From assembly GCF_000466385.1 (NCBI RefSeq), contig NZ_KE952749.1:1-41337 (forward strand): a DNA stretch of 41,337 nt. The letters run 5' to 3'. Of the stretch, positions 39,164 to 41,337 are shown in pieces. This DNA comes from Aneurinibacillus aneurinilyticus ATCC 12856. GTDB lineage: Bacteria; Bacillota; Bacilli; Aneurinibacillales; Aneurinibacillaceae. A program made the position numbers and the translations under genes. The number at the start of each line of letters is the position of its first letter. Position 1 is the stretch's first letter. Under the pieces are notes generated by a model, which saw only the letters and a list, made by a program, of their open reading frames with translations, was not told where the DNA came from and did not search any database.

Positions 39164-39192
39164 AATATATCACAAAAAAGCATATTAACCAA
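39164..39192 (-). promoter_or_regulatory. promoter of the riboswitch transcript, with dyad
   Basis: TTGGTT (39187-39192), 17 bp, then TATATT (39164-39169) with TGA before it as an extended -10. The predicted start falls at the 5' edge of the aptamer. A perfect dyad AACCAAG-ACCG-CTTGGTT (39187-39204) covers the -35 and may be an operator. Confidence 0.65.
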
Positions 39193-39222
39193 GACCGCTT
39201 GGTTTAAAAAATCGACAAAATT

Positions 39223-39354
39223 ATGCAAAAACACCCTAATTGTCTCACACATGCGGAATAGCGACAGGTATATTATCTTGAACATCAGATTAATTATCAA
39301 CACTCTTACATTGATCGCCTGCTGCCTCAACTATTGAACATGAAACAGAGCTAA
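39223..39354 (+). pseudogene. small decayed frame with an in-frame amber codon
   Basis: ATG at 39223 opens MQKHPNCLTHAE, then TAG, then the frame continues as RQVYYLEHQINYQHSYIDRL to LLNMKQS. The composition looks protein-like on both sides of the stop. No ribosome site is seen. Family not recognised; most likely a fragment of a lost gene. Confidence 0.25.
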
Positions 39355-39446
39355 TACAAGCTCGCTTCAGTCTCGAAATCAAAAAGAATTTTTTGTAACT
39401 TTTTGGCTATAGCATTCGTATAGAGGATTGTAACCTCCTAAACTTG

Positions 39447-39494
39447 CCCTTTACCGTTGACAGCCGGTAGGGGGTGCTTTTGTTTTGTTTCTCG
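39447..39494 (+). terminator. terminator resembling the one at 38576
   Basis: CCCTTTACCG (39447-39456) pairs with CGGTAGGGGG (39465-39474), followed by TGCTTTTGTTTTGTTT. The 3' arm and tail closely match those of 38594-38622, so the two are diverged copies of one element. Confidence 0.7.
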
Positions 39495-39504
39495 TTATAT
39501 CTTT

Positions 39505-39990
39505 TTACGCATTTGAAACGAACCTACTTTCTTCTTTTTGAAAATTAGCATAGCTAAAACAGTCCTTATACTGCTTCAATTCAATGGATACACTAACGGA
39601 AGAAATCCCCTCAATATTTCCTAACCTTTGATTGATAAATTCTACAAGCTTATCATTAGAAGCAAAATATGCCTGAATAATCAAATCATATAAACCAGAA
39701 AATGCTCCCACAAACCTTACTTCAGGTTGCTTATTAAGCTCTTTTGCCACACTCTCTTGATATCCAAGTTCTGTACATATCGATATGATAGCTGATACCT
39801 CCAATCCGACCTTTTCCGGATTGCTATGTATGACAAACTCAAACACCTCTTCTTCCAGCATCCTATTAACTCTAATCCGGACGGTTCCTTCGCTAACATC
39901 TAATCTTTGAGCGATAGAGGTGTAAGAGTGGCGGGCATCTTCTTGTAATATCATAATAATTTCCTTATCCAGCTGATCCAGTTCCTTCAT
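39505..39990 (-). CDS. Lrp/AsnC-family transcriptional regulator (161 aa)
   Basis: A feast/famine regulator. Residues 1-60 are the HTH (LDQLDKEIIMILQEDARHSY then TSIAQRLDVSEGTVRIRVNR). The rest is the RAM ligand domain (EVSAIISICTELGYQESVAK, VRFVGAFSGLYDLIIQAYF, GISSVSVSIELKQYK). The start is the ATG at 39990 after GTGGGG; the longer open frame upstream has no ribosome site. No transporter or amino-acid gene adjoins it; the divergent side carries only a decayed frame. The ligand is probably an amino acid, unspecified. Confidence 0.9.
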   Translation of the reverse strand: MKELDQLDKEIIMILQEDARHSYTSIAQRLDVSEGTVRIRVNRMLEEEVFEFVIHSNPEKVGLEVSAIISICTELGYQESVAKELNKQPEVRFVGAFSGLYDLIIQAYFASNDKLVEFINQRLGNIEGISSVSVSIELKQYKDCFSYANFQKEESRFVSNA

Positions 39991-40103
39991 TGTTGTTCCC
40001 CACTTTTTCCGATTTATATTTGTAATAGTATATCGGATAAAGAGCGGATAAGTTGCAAAATTTATATGTTTTGTATCCACAGTACTAAAGTTGTACCCTC
40101 CTA

Positions 40104-40286
40104 TGTACATCGGGAAGGCCGATACTTGCTATAGCTGCTGCAATTAAAAGTACAATAGAAGAAAAGAACGCGATATTATTTGTAGATAAACTTACGCCTT
40201 ACGGACGCGTTAATACGTCAATCGTTCTCTCGTCACCGATACGATATCGTTGTATTTTGCCTGATAATAATAAGCCAAAAACGTAA
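40104..40286 (+). pseudogene. C-terminal fragment of an unknown protein
   Basis: An open frame of about 60 codons without any start codon, reading GRPILAIAAAIKSTIEEKNA then ILFVDKLTPYGRVNTSIVLS and ending CILPDNNKPKT. It looks like real protein sequence but I cannot name the family. It is divergent from the Lrp gene, the usual place for a regulated target gene, so it may be the remnant of that target. Confidence 0.3.
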
Positions 40287-40309
40287 AAAGAGCAGCGCTT
40301 CTGCTGCTC
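40285..40309 (-). terminator. terminator of the adenine methylase gene
   Basis: On the minus strand GAGCAGC pairs with GCTGCTC (7 bp, 6-nt loop), followed by TTTTTACG. It lies about 30 bp after the methylase stop. Confidence 0.85.
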
Positions 40310-40339
40310 TAATGATATTTTCATAGTATATACATGATT

Positions 40340-41236
40340 TTACAAAGCCTGTTTCATCGATTCAGCAATCTTACTATCCGCCTCATTGAAGTTTACTACC
40401 AGCACCTCGCTAATTCTCCCCCGTTTCGTTCCTTGGGAATTAATAGCTCGGCTAGCCTGTACTTTTTTGATGCGAATTTCAGGATATGATGCATGTAGCT
40501 CCTGATAGATCTCATTTATAAACGGAGTATCGCTATTGCTTAATACTACATGGCATCCTCTTTTATGAAGTTCCAAATACAAGTCCCGTAATCGAATTTG
40601 ATCATCCTTTGTGAATCCCTCGTTTGAATAGCTAGTAAATGAAGAAGTTTCTGAAACCGGGTCATACGGGGGATCGAAATATACTAAATCTCCTTCTCCC
40701 GCACTTCGAACAGCTTCCACGAAATCTTCATTCAAGATGGTTACATGATTATTATTCAAATAGTCGCTTACAACTCGCAGCACAGCCTCATTCACAATAG
40801 AAGGGTTTTTATATTTTCCAAAGGGAACGTTGAATTGTCCCTTTCTGTTTACCCTGAATAAGCCGTTGTAGCACGTTTTATTAAGGTAAATTAACCGGGA
40901 CGCTCTTTGTAACGGTGGGAGAGCATGATACGCTTCAGTTCTATCTAGCGCCCTTATTTCATAAAAGTACTCGGGCTTATTTTGATGTTTTTGCAAATCA
41001 TAAATCAGGCCATCAACATCTGTTTGAATCATGTTATACACATTGATTAGTTCAGCGTTTACATCATTTATCGTTGCACTATGAGGCTTCAAATCGAATA
41101 AAACCGCCCCTGCCCCCACAAACGGTTCATAATAGTGGGCAAAATGCTTTGGGATGTATTTTCTTATTTCGGGGAGAAGCTGCCTCTTGCCTCCTGCCCA
41201 CTTTAAAAAAGGTTGTACCGTAGTCTTTTCAACCAT
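40340..41236 (-). CDS. Dam-family DNA adenine methyltransferase (298 aa)
   Basis: An N6-adenine methyltransferase of the D12/Dam class. Seen are FLKWAGGKRQLLPEI (residues 10-24), the SAM-binding FVGAG (39-43), the middle LNKTCYNGLFRVNRKGQFNV, and the catalytic DPPY (188-191) in YFDPPYDPVS. Dam enzymes of this class usually methylate GATC, which is a family-based guess here. The start ATG overlaps the TAA of the preceding gene by one base, with AAGGAG just upstream, so it is the second gene of an operon whose first member runs out of the window. It may be part of a restriction-modification system. Confidence 0.92.
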   Translation of the reverse strand: MVEKTTVQPFLKWAGGKRQLLPEIRKYIPKHFAHYYEPFVGAGAVLFDLKPHSATINDVNAELINVYNMIQTDVDGLIYDLQKHQNKPEYFYEIRALDRTEAYHALPPLQRASRLIYLNKTCYNGLFRVNRKGQFNVPFGKYKNPSIVNEAVLRVVSDYLNNNHVTILNEDFVEAVRSAGEGDLVYFDPPYDPVSETSSFTSYSNEGFTKDDQIRLRDLYLELHKRGCHVVLSNSDTPFINEIYQELHASYPEIRIKKVQASRAINSQGTKRGRISEVLVVNFNEADSKIAESMKQAL

Positions 41237-41337
41237 TATGTATTCTCCTTGCCTCGTATGCTTTCTTCACGAATACCATAAGCCATTTTATCTTGAACTC
41301 CCCTATCAAGGGTGTTGATTATCCAGGATGATCCAGA
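41236..41337 (-). CDS. C-terminal end of the gene coupled to the adenine methylase (partial)
   Basis: The last 33 codons of a leftward gene, ending QDKMAYGIREESIRGKENT, run in from the right edge. Its stop TAA (41236-41238) shares one base with the methylase ATG, a tight coupling typical of restriction-modification pairs. Too little is visible to name the product; a restriction endonuclease or second methylase is the natural guess. Confidence 0.55.
   Translation of the reverse strand, partial: SGSSWIINTLDRGVQDKMAYGIREESIRGKENT

Noticed and set aside
1-41337. CRISPR array or other short regularly spaced repeats
   Set aside because: No unit-spacer pattern was seen on either strand. The only regular repeats are protein-coding (11055-11378 and 12132-12437).

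Overview
The window looks like chromosomal DNA of a low-GC, endospore-forming Bacillota of the Bacillus/Paenibacillaceae type. The Shine-Dalgarno sites are strong (AGGAGG type), and the genes include Bacillus-type families: FbpA-like, DUF2164, YhgE/Pip, TVP38, KipI/KipA and sigma-54/RocR-like regulators. A genus such as Aneurinibacillus would fit, but that is only an impression. No rRNA operon, CRISPR array or complete transposon was seen.

Layout. (1) 1-4640 is the right end of an integrated phage-like or conjugative element. It carries small leftward genes, a divergent pair of XRE regulators separated by four copies of one 15-bp operator, an ImmA-type metalloprotease and a large serine recombinase. 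Beside the recombinase lies a 14-codon ORF with its own promoter, ribosome binding site and terminator, which could be the 5' stump of an interrupted host gene. (2) 4932-8391 holds tRNA-Lys(CTT), an FbpA-like protein, a DUF2164 protein, a WGxxGxxG-type secreted protein, a GNAT acetyltransferase and a DUF418 membrane protein. (3) 8456-15270, leftward, holds two SAM methyltransferases (one fused to a MerR domain), a YhgE/Pip membrane protein with two kinds of tandem peptide repeat, a TVP38/DedA-type protein and a C-N hydrolase. (4) 15469-19957 holds an ArsB/NhaD-type transporter, small proteins, phosphatidylserine synthase and an amino-acid permease.

(5) 20169-30090 is the main metabolic module. 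An NCS1-type permease with a cysteine-rich tail and a HyuA/HyuB pair each follow a good sigma-54 (-24/-12) promoter. A sigma-54-dependent activator with CBS-like, PAS, AAA+ and Fis-type HTH regions comes next, in one operon with KipI/PxpB-like and KipA/PxpC-like proteins. No PxpA is present. The simplest reading is inducible uptake and ATP-dependent ring opening of a cyclic amide (hydantoin, 5-oxoproline or lactam type). The same families also include acetone and acetophenone carboxylases, so the substrate remains open.

(6) 30145-33022, leftward, holds an acyl-CoA dehydrogenase and a CaiB/BaiF CoA-transferase. Upstream lies a structured RNA region with a promoter and two hairpins. (7) 33158-37220 is an operon of an XRE regulator, a membrane-anchored extracytoplasmic protein, an ABC ATPase and an ABC permease. 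(8) 37324-40310 is a patchwork: a DUF1450-like gene under a near-perfect Fur box, a MocR-type aminotransferase stub, a CxxC protein with a GC-rich structured leader, a cluster of terminators and an Lrp/AsnC regulator. The most striking item in the window is here: a class I c-di-GMP riboswitch placed directly in front of a short transposase-like HTH ORF. (9) The right edge has a Dam-type adenine methylase overlapping by one base with the end of another gene, probably part of a modification or restriction-modification operon.
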